A DNA stretch of 64,000 nt, taken from contig CM076147.1 in assembly GCA_038025085.1 (NCBI GenBank), forward strand, positions 24,095,001 through 24,159,000, written 5' to 3'. The notes under the pieces are model-generated. The model was not told the origin of the DNA. It saw only the letters and a program-made list of their open reading frames with translations, and did not search any database. The DNA is from Tetragonia tetragonoides (taxonomy: Eukaryota > Streptophyta > Magnoliopsida > Caryophyllales > Aizoaceae). The translations under genes were made by a program, and so were the position numbers. Below, in pieces: positions 37,909 through 49,514 of this stretch (position 1 is the first letter of the stretch; every line of letters starts with the position of its first letter).

Positions 37909-40900
37909 TTACCAAAAATATTTGAGATCTACGTAGTACTTCTTAATCCATCCATTGATTATGCTAACTTCTCCTTTTCGCTGCTGAATCAACCATTCAG
38001 GATCATCTTTGTTTGCTGGTTGTATGTCCATACAATGAGTTCCTACAATATGATTTTGTAAAAATAAAAAAAAAAAGAAGAAAAAGGGAATAAACATCAA
38101 TATTCATAGAATTTCATCATATAATAAAAATTACTCATGAAAACAGTTAACGATTAGAGGCACTAACCATTTGTTGTATAAAGGGCAATGATGCTATCCG
38201 ACAAGTTTTCTGGCACCCTACCATACACCAAAGCCATTAAGGTTTAAGGGGATGCATGAAGCAGTTAAGTATATGATGCATAAGAAAAATAAATATCATT
38301 TAGGAATCTTCATTTATTTTAATGAAAGAAAATTACCCAGCACTGCTATAAGGATCTTTCAATTCGTTGGAGAAAATAATGTTACTGCCAAATTTTCCCA
38401 AAATCAATTTCATACCTGTAGAAAAGAAAAAGTAAATGTCCCACTAAATTTTTAGGTGCAAACAAAGAATGTACTTCAAACCTAAATTTTTGATCACTAA
38501 CAAATACAACAAAATGTATAAACAAGTAGTGTATGCACCAATTATGAGTATAATTGAACTAAAAATTTGATAAATACATGTCCTCCATAGTAAGTTGTGA
38601 TCCAATGTGGTCGAGGTTGAACACCATACTGATTTTTGCAGTTTTCCATAAAGTCACTTAAATTAAAAGTTTGAATAGGAAACATAGATCCTTTAGCAGT
38701 TCCATAAGCGGCAGGCATCACCATCTCACTGCAAGTCTGCAATTAAACACGATCAAGAAAATATAATATTCATCCTTTCAAAATTAGGCTATGTTTGATA
38801 GAGCTTTTTAGTAACTTATGCTAGTCAATCATTTTGTTGACCAATAAACAGCTAGCAATTGTGTTTGGTGCAATATATTTAAAACAATAACTCTTAAAAT
38901 TTAATAAGCTAGGGGCTTCTTGCCCTTTATTTCAAGTATTACCCTCCCCAATCAAAACGCTATTTTCATTTTAGCCCGCGGTCGAAAGAAGGATAGTCTC
39001 TCTCATCTCACCTCTCATCCCGTTGACGCCTTCCAGCCAAACCTTCCATCATGTCTTTTTTGTATTTCCAGTTCTCCACCGCGTAAGACTTAAGAGTCAA
39101 GGGTGGGATAATTGGCCATGGGATTTAAAGCTGCTCCATGCCCAAAGCGAGATTCGAATCCTCGACCTTGGTTAAAGATGGATGAGTCCTTAATATTCAA
39201 TCACACCCATTGATTTTAATTTAGCTTATTTAAATTGCATGTCATACGGATTTTTTTACCAAAAGGGAAATGGATAAAGGTGACTCATGACAATAAAAAT
39301 AATTCTAAAAATAAAAAAAATAAATAGTGAAAGGTACTTAATAACAGTAAATTGAAATATATTTTTTTGGCAAACAAATTAGTAAGTTAACTAATAATAA
39401 CTAAGACTAATGATAATGCTAATGTCCTTTTATTCCATTTTACATAAATTAGCTACTAGAACAGTTAATTTCACCCGTCAAACATTTTTAATTGAAACAT
39501 GTAGCTTATCAGCTCTCAATTTTCATCTCCCATCTTTTTAGGTACGTATTGGGTGAATTTTCAGCTCATGGATAGCTTTTCAACTCCTACGTTAACTTTT
39601 TTTAGCTAATTTTTCCAAACATTGTCTTAAACAAAGGGAAGATAAGAGACTTAGAAAAAGATATATAGACTCTTACTCTCTATGTCCATACCTTATGGCA
39701 ACATAGATTAATATAGTACTTAAATCAATTACCTGCCATGCATATCCTACAATAGTCTCGCCAGTATTGAAAAAATTGATGTCATGGCATTCGTTACCAC
39801 TCAAATAAGCAACAACCCCGGCATAGATGCGACTAAGTAAATCTTTCCCCCCTTTACTTCGGTTGTCTATTGCATTGCAAACCACTGAAGGGTTTTCATA
39901 TTGGGATACTTCATCATATATCGACTCCAAGAAGTACTTGAGATCATTCGTTTTGTTCAAAATACTGCATAACAAAATCAATAATATATTATCATCATTA
40001 TCATCATCATCATCATCATCATTATTATTATTATTATTGAAAAATACAACAGTGTGGTAAAAATAAAGACATGTGGTCAGAGACTCAAAAGAGTGTATTG
40101 AATATCGCGAAAAGTCTAATATAAAGCTATTTGTGGTTCGAATGGAGTAGATGATTTGATTTTTATTTATTTAATCCCATGTTTATTAAAAGAATTGAAT
40201 GAGTAATTTAATACTAATATTATACATTTGTACCCAATATGTCGATATTTATTTGTTTACGTCAATATTAAATTACATAGAAATACATAACCATATATGA
40301 TCAACTATATTTAGGAAAAAAGTTGAAGATACAACGTTTTTAAAGAAAGCAAAGGTGGTTATTGCAATAAACTTTTTGCTTTAGATAGTAAAACTTGAAA
40401 TCTTTTATTCATTTTCTTTCTTTCTTCTTAGAATTTATGTAATCAATAATGGTACAGAATTTGAAGTACTAGTCTAATCAAGTCACTTACGCACAAGTAT
40501 TGAACTTTTTGCTAAGGTATAAAAGACCATCGGGTTTTGATCCAATTTTGTCAATTTCACCCCATGATTTCATGATAGTCTCGTGGCAACTCTCACTAGT
40601 GTCCTGTGAAATCATATTACGAAATATAAGACAAAAACTAATTTGTTGTACAATAATGAATAAAACTTAAACTTGTGAAGTTCATAAACAATTAAAAATA
40701 AAGAGAAACTTAATATTCTTAATAATGTGAATACAGTGATCAAATTACTTTGAAATCCTTGTTGACAATAGAGTAGTAACCATGATTGGGTGAAATTATA
40801 TTGTCGAAGTACAGTACGGGTGCAGATGAGGCTAGAGCGCCTAGCGCAATGTGGGGATACTTAAGCCGGAACCATGAAGCAAGCACTGCAATATCACAAA

Positions 40901-43900
40901 TTTCGCATTTGATCAGCTAGTTGCATTGTTATGCCAACTATTAAAACACTAACTATTTGTGATACAATTGTCCCAAAAATATTATTGGAAGATTTCCATG
41001 TCAATATATAGAAAATGATGTACGATCGTCAAAACATCACAAAAATTTTTAAAAGATGGTATTTTTGTAACTCTCGATGAAATAACTGTTACATCAGGGG
41101 CGAAACTAGGCAAAAGCAATCTCAGGATTACAATCAACATACTCCTTTCCACTATCTCTCCTCATCTCACCCACACTTTTTCTCTCTTCCCAACCCCTCT
41201 CTCTCCTCTCTTCACCCTCACCCGCCGCCCCACCACCATCACCGCCCAACAACCACCGCCCCGGCCACCGCCGACCGGTGGCCCCTACCAGCCCACCCGA
41301 CCCCCACCCCCTCTCTCCTCCCCTCACCCCCAAACCCTTATTTTCTATCTCCTCACCACCCCACCACCCCCGCCCTGGCCACGACGGAGGTCGACAATGG
41401 CCTCTGACTTCAGTCGTGGCTACCCCCCAACCATCACCTCCTCCCGGAAATTTATTCGAAAACCTAAAAGAAATCGAAAGCCCCCCCCCCCAAAAAAAAA
41501 AAAAAAAATTGAAAACTCAAGAAACAAAAATCCTAGGTCAAATTGGTTCAATTTGGGGCAGGGTGAACCCTAGAAGGCCATGATTCGACCTGAAATTGGG
41601 GGGAAAATTGCCAAAAAAAAAAAAAAAAAAAAGAAGATAAAAAAGGGTTGGTGGCGCGTGACATTCACACGCCGATGAGTCGACGCGTGAAACACACGCG
41701 CGATGAGTCGACGTGTGAAACACACGCGCCTTCCTGAGATTAAGATGCTTCCTAATCTCGAGATCATGCAATAAATTGCGAAACTAGGAGGTGGCGGGCT
41801 GAGCCAACGCCTCTCCCAAGTTTTGAAATATATATAGATCGTTTTTGTGCGCTGAGTGCGCATACCTGCGTGGCAACTAAGTCGGTAGTCCGTTTTATGC
41901 TTTGGCCCCCTCGATAGCGGGGGTCAACTGCTCGAGTCCCATTCCGCTCATTCTTGAGCTTTGTTTTTCTTTCAAATTCAAGCTTTCCTTTAATATTTTT
42001 CTGTCTTGTCAACGTCTCTTTGTTCTTTGTTTTATTTTTTCTTCCCCTAGTGCTCATACTACTACTCGAGTCCGCTAACTATGCTACTAGCATATTTTTT
42101 TTCTATTTTGTTATTCACTACTTGAGTTTTGTCTTTTCAATTTTTCTTGTCATTTGTTTCATCCTAATGATTCTGAGTATCTTAGGGTGTGTTTAGTTTT
42201 CTTTTTATTTTTCAACTTTGTACACCTACCAATAAAAACCACAATCTCTCTATGGAGAGATCATTTTCTATTATTCTTGTCTCCTTTTTTTTTTATAATA
42301 TAATTTTTTTTAATTACGGGCAAAACAAATCGGCAAAATTGACACCAAAGGTTAACCCTGACAACTAACATTGCGAGGAAGAATTATGTAATAATACTAA
42401 TAGTTGGTCCCCCCCTAATACAAATTGATATCAAAAGATAAACTAGACAGGTAATTTTGGGAGGAAAAGTATATAGCACAAAAAAAAATACTAATAGCTA
42501 GCCTCCCAATGCAAATTTTCTGGTTCTGCCCCTTTCTGTTACATTTCATAATAAGTGACCCTTATATTTTTTAATAGTTACCTTATTTTAATGTGATTTG
42601 GTTGCACACAATACTTACTCTCAAAACATTTACATCATCGATTTTATAAGTAATCATCTCCTTGACCAAAATAGATATATTCTATGAACAATTGCTAATA
42701 CAAAAAGTGTTAAAATGTTAGTAGTAATTCGCCAAAAACTTTCATTTATATTTTAAGATGTGAATTTCTGCTCTTAGTACGTAGAACAAATAGTAGTCAT
42801 GGGAAAGAGAAAAAAAAAAAGAAAAAGAGAAGTTCATGTATTCACTCACTTCCACCATAAGAACCTCCAATTACAATGACGGGAGAGTAATGTGCGTTGA
42901 ACCTTTGCTTTATATGTAAAATCAACTCAGCATAATCAGCAATAGCTTGTGCAGAATTGAAATATCCACGAACTCTTGCATTTTTCATCACCTTGTCCAT
43001 CGACATTCCAAATGGGATCGACTCTCCATAAAATCGATGCTTAACAAGAGAAAACAAATAATTTCGTTATTGAGTCATGATAACCTCAAATTAAAGTGCA
43101 GACTTTAGACTTAAAATTTGGCTAAGAAGGAATCCTTTTTTCCCTTTCTCTCTCTAGAACCTCCCCCATCAAAATTGTCGCCTCTTGCCCCATCCCCACA
43201 AGGGGACCAAATTAATCTCGCCGGCAGCTGGTAGACGCTATTCGGCGTCGCCTGCTTGCCGGCGAGGTCTTGCTTCTTCAGTTTCTTAGGTAGTTTCTTT
43301 AGTTCTTTAGGCTTTGCTCTTTTCTGGTTGGTGTAAGCACTGGTTGGTTGTTATTTTGTCTAATTAGTTTGGGGGTTTTGCTTCCTGGTGTCTCTTGTGT
43401 TTAATTTAATCATGGATTCCAAATCTTTTTTTTCCGACATGGTGAATGTTCATCTCTGTACTGAGGATGATGATTTGGTGGAGGATGATTTGTGTCAACT
43501 TCTTGCGCATCTGGAAGGCCATAAAGATCTGTTTTTCCATGTTAATCTTTTAAAGGATCAAGAAAATTGTTGGTTTAAGAAAGGTAAGTTCAAGAATGCT
43601 CATGTTTGTTATGATAAAGCTGCAAAATTACTTTACTTTGGTATGACCATGTGTGATGAATCGCAATCTGTTTTTCAGGATTTGGCTATCTCCCTAAATT
43701 TAAATTTAGCTGCATGTGCCCTTAAGTTTCATAATTTTCATCGAGTTTGTTGTCTTTGCTCTGTTGTTCTGGGTTGGATGCCTTCACACACCAAGGCTTT
43801 GTTTAGAAGAGTTCTTGCGTTTATGGAATTGGGTTTATTCGAAGATGCCCACACTGATTTACTTAAGGTTAAAGTTATTGAGCCTAAAAATAAAGATGTT

Positions 43901-45610
43901 CTGCGGGAATTGAGTAAGGTTGAGAATTTATTGGGTTGTGGCTCCAGGGCCAAAAGGAGTTATGGGGAGATGTCTGATGAGTGCCTAGATAACAAAGGAA
44001 AGGTCTTGATTTGTGAGGATGAGGAAGCCTCCTCAAGTTGTTCTAACCAGTTTATGAATCAAAGTTATAAGTTTAATAATTCATCTAATGATGTTAGTTT
44101 TCCCGTAGTATCATCTTGTGAAGTTGTAGAAAATAAATGCAATGATGTCAGCTCAGAATGTTCAGCTGTGGGTCACGGTATGGAAGATATCCATGAGGAT
44201 ATGGCAGTGGATTCAAGTCTTGGGAACGTTGCTACTTCTCTCAAGAATAACAAGGATCTTGCGGAGCCTAAAATTTGGTTTTCTAACCGAAAGAGGCAGG
44301 GCTCTTACCTCAATATATCTCCAACTACCTATGATTTGGTTAAGCAAGGCAAAGAGATTTATTTCTCTCATCCTGATGGTTCAACTTTTATGCGGGTTAG
44401 ACTTTGGAATGTTGAGAAGGTGGATTGTGATATGATCTCTACGGGTTCAGATAAAGAGGTTACAGTTGGTTCTGGTAATGTTGATACACTGTGTTCTTTG
44501 AAGCAGCATGGTACTGATGATGGTGTTGGTGCATTGGAAATTCTCAATTGTCTATTGAGTCTTCAGTTGTTGGGTCTTCTTTGGATATGGGTGATGTAGA
44601 TCATGATTGTATGGATCAACATGGTTTGGTATTCTCTGCCAAGTCGCGTCCTCATCATCTATCATGCCTGCGTCCTGCTTCTTGGTCCTCTTCTCGTACA
44701 GGTGACGTCTCGTGATTCATGCCGTGTTGCCGATGTACGATGTAGCAGGTTGAAGCGAATTTCACATGAGAGGCGTGTGGCTCCTGTGGGAATAAAGAGA
44801 TTGTTTGCTTCAATTCTTCTTAATGGTGTGGAGAATCTTGTGAGGAAGCGGATTGCCCTCGATCACAATTATGTTGCTAGTTGTATAACCAGTGCCTAGT
44901 TGTAGTTTAGTGGTTAGCTTTTAGTTTAGTTGCTAAAAAAAAAAAGTTTGGCGAAGAGGAAAGAATTAACTTCCACCTTTTTCCCCTTACAGCTAGCTAG
45001 GATTGTTCAACGACCGACCCGGATCGGAGTTTTTGACCGGATCGGGTTAGACCGATTTCAAAAAAACTAAGACCGATATTCTTGTTGTTTCTAGAAAAAA
45101 TCGGTCTGGATCGGTTCAGGACCGGTTAAATCCGGTCCAGTCTCAGACCGGGAGCGAGTGGTCCGGTTCTGGACCAGTGAACAGCGCTACTTACAGCCTG
45201 TTTGGAAGTTTTGGGTGGGGAGGGAAGAGAATGAAAGTGAAATATTTCACCTTGTTTGGGGGTTTAAGTAAGAAGATTGGAGGGAAACAAACTGCTGTCA
45301 CTTTAAAATTTTCCCGATCCCCTCCATTCCCACCCAATTTGGGGGAGAACAAAAATTGAGTTAATTGAGGGGAATGGAGGAAAATTGTTCCTCTTCATTC
45401 CCCTCCCTTCCCCTCTTTAAAAAAACTGACAAACAAGGAAATTTGTTTATATCCCCTTCATTCCCCTCCCTTCCCTTCCATTCTCGAACTCCTAAACATG
45501 CTCTCAATGTTTAAACTAAATAGATTTCTTTTTCAAAAGAACATTTCTCCTAAACCAAACAAAGCTGAACTGAACTCCATCTAACTACACGGAAAAGGAA
45601 AATGGTCAAA

Positions 45611-45682
<72 letters not shown>

Positions 45683-47357
45683 TCCCTGGATCTCATCATA
45701 TAGGTCGTTTAAGGTTTTTGCACAATAATTAAGAAAGTCATTAAATAGTCTCAATTGTAACAAAAAATAGTTTTATTTTACTAGATTACCCTTTAACTTT
45801 AGATTTGATAAAAGTAGATGGACAATTAACAAAGTAATGTGAAATAAGGGTTGAATGGATAATAAGTAATAAATGCTGTATTGGAACTCTAAAATTACTT
45901 ATATTATGAAAAAAAAAATCTAGAACGACTAATATAATAATACGGAGAGAGTATATATTAAAACACAAATAAATAAAGCGAAGGCATTCTGCTGATTGTA
46001 AAGTCAACTAGTCAAACTCAACAATAGGTTGTGCTAGGTGATGTACTCATGTCAGCTCACCACGTCCTAATTGAAAATAAACTTTGGAATGGGTTGGGTG
46101 TCTAGACCAGGCCAAGCGTTCCATAACCAACCTATGGCCTGGCCACGACAAAATTCAAATTGATCAAACTATTTTTATGGTGCCTTAGGTTTTTTTTTCC
46201 TCGTTAAATAGAGGGGTGCAAGTGAATGACATGTCATCGAGGTAGGCCCGTTACATCAGGTTCTAACTCTCGTGTTTAACAACGAATATTTCAAACTAAC
46301 GGAGTCACCAGTACAAGTACTTGTACTGTTAATGTAGCACCATCAAGAAGCAAGTATACAAGACATGCATGGGAGACAGATGAGAAATTAAACCCTTAAC
46401 CTTACCTTACCAAATCACGTGGGGAGTAAGTTTGAAACCAGTTAACCATCACCCTTAGTGATTTATGGTGTATTAATTAACTGTAGGCTTGTAACCAAGA
46501 TGGGTTGGTGTAGTGGTTCAGCACTTCATCCCTTAAACAAGTGGTTGGGGGTTCGAATCCCAACTCTTGCGAATGGAAAAAATCCCTTGGCCAGCCCCCT
46601 ACTGCTTAGCGCGCTGACAGTTGAAGCGAGAGGGTTAGTCACTGTGATCGACGGTGGATATCCTTGACAAAGACCAAAAAATTAACTGTAGACTTGTAGT
46701 TCGACCAACTTGACACATTCTTCTACGACAGGTGATGATGAACAATGGAAGAACAACATGTACAACTTTCCATTATATTATTATGTTGCTAATTTTTTTT
46801 TTTTAAAGATAACTTAATTAAGTTCTAGGTGTTTATTTCATAATTATTTTGCAAACGAAAAAAAGAATATCAATCATTGTCTCTTGTTTATATATATCAT
46901 AAAATTTCATGGGTTGTATATGGGGTGGGGGGGACTCTTAAAACAATAATTATTCATAATCCTCTTACCTCTATAATGACCACAAGAGCTTTAAGCTGTG
47001 CAGCATAATCTGGAAGAATTAGCAAATCAATCTGATTATGATACATTGGTTCTTCATCACCAAGATAAACAAGTACAGGTGAGTTAGCCTTTGCACTGCC
47101 CCAATACTTGGAATAAATCATATACTTTTGTTTGAATGTCAAATAACTTTGTGGTTGGTAATTGAAGTGATCAAGTGTTTGATCATGGTACAAGATTTCC
47201 AAAAATTTGCTGTGGGAAGAAGAAGTTGAATGTTTTCTTTAGGCTGTAAATTTTGTCGTAATCTACCAACTCTTGACACTGCATAAGTTAATGATGTAGA
47301 GAAGTATATGAACAATAAATATGATAGGCAATTGAAGAGTTTCTTAAAAGGGTTCAT
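37909..47357 (-). CDS. Serine carboxypeptidase S28, lysosomal Pro-X type; possibly frameshifted
   Basis: Nine exons are proposed: 47,357-46,969; 43,039-42,850; 40,885-40,749; 40,603-40,491; 39,964-39,733; 38,736-38,578; 38,415-38,337; about 38,206-38,168; about 38,045-37,909. All have GT-AG sites. [10 protein letters not shown]...TSLTYA is a signal peptide. Family blocks occur in order: [47 protein letters not shown] (nucleophile Ser), [37 protein letters not shown] (Asp) and GTHCMD (His). It would release C-terminal residues after proline in vacuole or apoplast. Two 1-nt problems are seen, near 47,230 (frame changes before [10 protein letters not shown]) and at the exon 6/7 junction. An upstream acceptor at about 38,450 would keep frame there but adds nine residues. 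The stop comes from a LINE. Confidence 0.85.
41095..42535. mobile_element. TIR element with 9-bp TSD in carboxypeptidase intron 2
   Basis: It is flanked by a perfect 9-bp duplication CTGTTACAT (41,086-41,094 and 42,536-42,544). The ends share a short inverted repeat, AGGGGCGAAACTAG against AGGGGCAGAACCAG. Inside are a C-rich block that gives spurious Pro-rich frames, a 28-bp tandem duplication at 41,674-41,729 (gatgagtcgacg...cacgcgc), and a tRNA-like stretch with CTGCTCGAGTCCC near 41,930. No transposase is seen. The 9-bp TSD suggests a non-autonomous Mutator-type element. Confidence 0.65.
43117..44966 (+). mobile_element. Processed retrocopy insertion in carboxypeptidase intron 1
   Basis: An intronless coding block has an untranslated leader, an 11-base poly(A) at 44,935-44,945, and flanking similar sequences TTTGGCTAAGA (43,117) and TTTGGCGAAGA (44,947), i.e. 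a diverged target duplication. This is the pattern of LINE-mediated mRNA retroposition. It lies antisense to the host gene. Confidence 0.7.
43412..44899 (+). pseudogene. TPR-repeat protein retrocopy (frameshifted)
   Basis: It starts [14 protein letters not shown] at 43,412 and stays open to about 44,540. Residues about 60-170 look like tetratricopeptide repeats ([62 protein letters not shown]), a protein-protein interaction module seen in FKBP- and Hsp90-linked proteins. The later part ([38 protein letters not shown]) is not recognised. After about 44,540 the plausible sequence moves to another frame ([21 protein letters not shown]) and again towards 44,720-44,899 ([19 protein letters not shown]), so at least two frameshifts are present. 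Probably a dead copy; the parent gene is not in this window. Confidence 0.65.
44994..45189. mobile_element. hAT-type MITE
   Basis: A perfect 8-bp target duplication CTTACAGC lies at 44,986-44,993 and 45,190-45,197. The ends are inverted (TAGCTAGGATTGTTCA and TAGCGCTGTTCACTGG). The interior is rich in gaccgg/ccggtc. It inserted about 50 bp past the retrocopy's poly(A). Confidence 0.8.
45613..45681. repeat. (AT)n microsatellite
   Basis: 34 AT dinucleotides ending at the TA target of the adjacent Stowaway MITE. Confidence 0.97.
45682..45951. mobile_element. Stowaway MITE
   Basis: 270 bp. The left end CTCCCTGGATCTCATCATAT and the right end, read inverted, CTCTCTCCGTATTATTATAT form the TIR, with ...TAGGTCGTT / TAGTCGTT further in. 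It is bounded by TA on both sides. Confidence 0.85.
46494..46680 (+). mobile_element. tRNA-derived SINE
   Basis: An 18-bp target duplication with one mismatch (ATTAACTGTAG-R-CTTGTA; 46,476-46,493 and 46,681-46,698) bounds a 187-bp unit. It has pol III box A (TGGTGTAGTGG, about 46,505) and a perfect box B GGTTCGAATCC (46,550-46,560). The 3' end is CCAAAAA. It lies in carboxypeptidase intron 1. Confidence 0.9.
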
Positions 47358-47458
47358 GGCAATTATGTTCTTGGCTAGCTAATGAGAGAGTTTTTGAGTG
47401 TTTTGTGCGTGTAAGGTTAAACACACAAGGCTCTATGGCATGGGAATAGAAGAGGAAG

Positions 47459-47466
47459 TATTTATA
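47459..47466 (-). promoter_or_regulatory. TATA box of the carboxypeptidase gene
   Basis: TATAAATA on the minus strand, about 100 bp before the ATG at 47,357. This implies a transcription start near 47,430. Confidence 0.6.
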
Positions 47467-47469
47467 TGC

Positions 47470-48300
47470 AGATAAGAGCATGTGCAAAATCGTTGCTTGT
47501 TCAATATCTTTGGCCAGCTGCCGAATTTTATAATGCGGTATTGTCGTAATTTTCGGTGAGATAAAAAAAAAAAAATTAGTTTAACTACAGGTTCACTTTA
47601 ACTCTTTGGATCAAGTACTTCCAACAACTAGTTTCTCCACTCATAATAATCGAATCATCGACTTTTTTTAAGAGATGAGAGTGTTGAAACACTCATACCA
47701 ACCACTTGTTAGTGACAACTGTCACTTTTTACAATGATTTTGTGCACTTTTTAATAGTAAAACAAGAGTCACTATTCATTATAAATATAGGGGTTTTGGT
47801 ATTGAATATATACTAAAATTGTACTTTCCTAAATCGTTAAAGATTAGACTATTAGATTTTAACTAGCATATAACTTTACTTCCACCGCTTAAAAAATTAA
47901 ATTTCTTACACCAATCAAATGAGTACGAAATATCCTTTAAAATGAGACTCATTTGTAGTATGTTCTATTGATTTACAACATAAGATGCGTCCACCTAAAA
48001 AGGTAATTAGTAATTGGCTTGACAAGGTCACACAACGAAAGAGTTGCAATGTAAAAATAAGAGAAAAGATACGTATATTAGTTATAAAAATTTAAAAAGC
48101 AATCTCAAGGTAAAATATAATAAAAGGAGTATGTGTAGAATAAAGAAATAAACGAAGAATCTAAAATGATTCTAGGTCCAATCTTTAATAGGAAACTTTA
48201 CCATTATCATGTATAATTTTATAACTATACGTAATATACTGATCCCCCATGTTATTTTAGGGCTCCAATTTATGTTCCCTTCAACTTATAATTATTAATG
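47470..48300. other. Intergenic, with a SINE-like repeat
   Basis: No gene. On the minus strand 47,715-47,600 reads like a tRNA-derived SINE head (GGTATGAGTG box A, GATGATTCGAT box B). Similar copies are at 50,025-49,918 and, more degraded, 50,822-50,733. Confidence 0.45.
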
Positions 48301-48302
48301 TA

Positions 48303-48554
48303 CTCCCTCCGGACCATAAATAAAATTACATTGGACTTTTTGCGTTCTTCAAGTCAGTACTTTGACTGCATATAACTTTGAAAAAACAAGCAAGCATTAA
48401 AATCTGTTTTGCTATTCTAAGGTTTACGTCTAAAACTTCTTTATTTTTTGAAAGTAGTTATGTATAAATTAGACATTTAAACTGATTTTACCATAAAAGA
48501 ATCATATCTTTGAAAGGTTAGTTGTACACTTATATCAACATAAGAGCAATGGAG
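48303..48554. mobile_element. Degenerate Stowaway-like MITE
   Basis: The left end CTCCCTCCGGACCATAAATA follows TA at 48,301. A weaker inverted partner ends at 48,554 (ggag) before TA. About 252 bp. Confidence 0.5.
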
Positions 48555-48839
48555 TACCAACATCATTGCATCAAGCATAGAAAGACTTTGAAACTATTAC
48601 CTCTTGGATCATGTAACATATGGGATGAATTAATTAATAGTTAATTGAAATTGATGATAAGTGTTTAAATTAGATAAGATGCCTTATAAAGTCATAATAA
48701 TCTTATTATATGGCATTCATGATATTAAATGGATTACACAAATGTTTATCCATATATTACTAACAATTTTTCATAAGTGACAATTACACTTTGATTTTCC
48801 GATGAGATTAATAATCACGTTATATTAATTTTATTATAT

Positions 48840-48887
48840 AATCATAGTCCGTGCAAAACACGATCATACTCATGGGCATCCACCTAG
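48840..48887 (+). mobile_element. Possible third Helitron 3' end
   Basis: GTCCGTGCAAAACACG (CGTG/CACG stem) is followed by a longer spacer and CTAG at 48,884-48,887, then T. It shares the agtccgtgc phrase with the two better ends. The 5' extent is unknown. Confidence 0.45.
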
Positions 48888-48956
48888 TAACTCTATATTT
48901 TTAAATAGCGACCCCAATTCTTTATTAGTTAGTCTCACAGAAGTCTTGGTTATAGC

Positions 48957-49506
48957 TAGAGCCGGCAAAAGCTGACACGACACGATAACACGACACGGAC
49001 CGGACACGAAATAAACGGGTTAGTGTTGAGATTCTCGACACGATTAACTTAAACAGGTCGACACGACTAACCCGTTTAGTTAAATGGGTTGGGTTAGTGT
49101 TGAGATTTTCAACACGAAATTGACACGCTCTGACACGATAATTCAAACATGTCGAGAAATATGTCACTAAACTAATGATAATATCAAAAAATAAAGTTAA
49201 AATCTATTATTTTTATTAGTTTAATTGACAGATACACCAATGAAAGCTCAAAAGTAATGTTTCAAAATTTCTTTACTATGTTTTATTAGTTTTTTTATGT
49301 TATATTTTTTATTTTCTGAAAAGAAACTAGATTAAAAAAGTTAAGCGGGTTAACACGAATAACACGATTATTAAGTGGGTTGGGTTAGTGTTGAAGGCTC
49401 CCAACACGATTAATAAATCGGTCAGGTTAGTGTCGGGAGCTTTCTAACACAATTATCTTTGACACGAATATGAACATGACACGACACAACCTATTTGCCA
49501 GCTCTA
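48957..49506. mobile_element. Non-autonomous hAT element
   Basis: A perfect 8-bp target duplication GTTATAGC (48,949-48,956 and 49,507-49,514) and terminal inverted repeats TAGAGCCGGCAAA / TAGAGCTGGCAAA. The 550-bp interior is built of diverged GACACGA and GGGTTGGGTTAGTG repeats. No transposase. Confidence 0.9.
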
Positions 49507-49514
49507 GTTATAGC

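Larger units (their letters stand above)
34256..37918 (+). mobile_element. L1-type LINE, internally deleted and degenerate
   Basis: A plus-strand non-LTR element with ORF1 (gag-like plus zinc knuckle) and ORF2 (endonuclease, RT, C-terminal region). Flanks share 12 bp with one mismatch (34,244-34,255 and 37,919-37,930). It starts within the downstream end of the minus-strand carboxypeptidase gene and ends in its last codons. The 3' end reads CATTTTACCAAAAA, without a long poly(A). Both ORFs have many frameshifts and stops. Confidence 0.85.

Noticed and set aside
41278..41583. Pro-rich coding frame
   Set aside because: C-rich low-complexity block inside a non-autonomous element; ends in homopolymers.
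46500..46572. Functional tRNA gene
   Set aside because: Boxes A and B are present, but the arms do not fold as a tRNA and the unit extends to a SINE body with target duplications.
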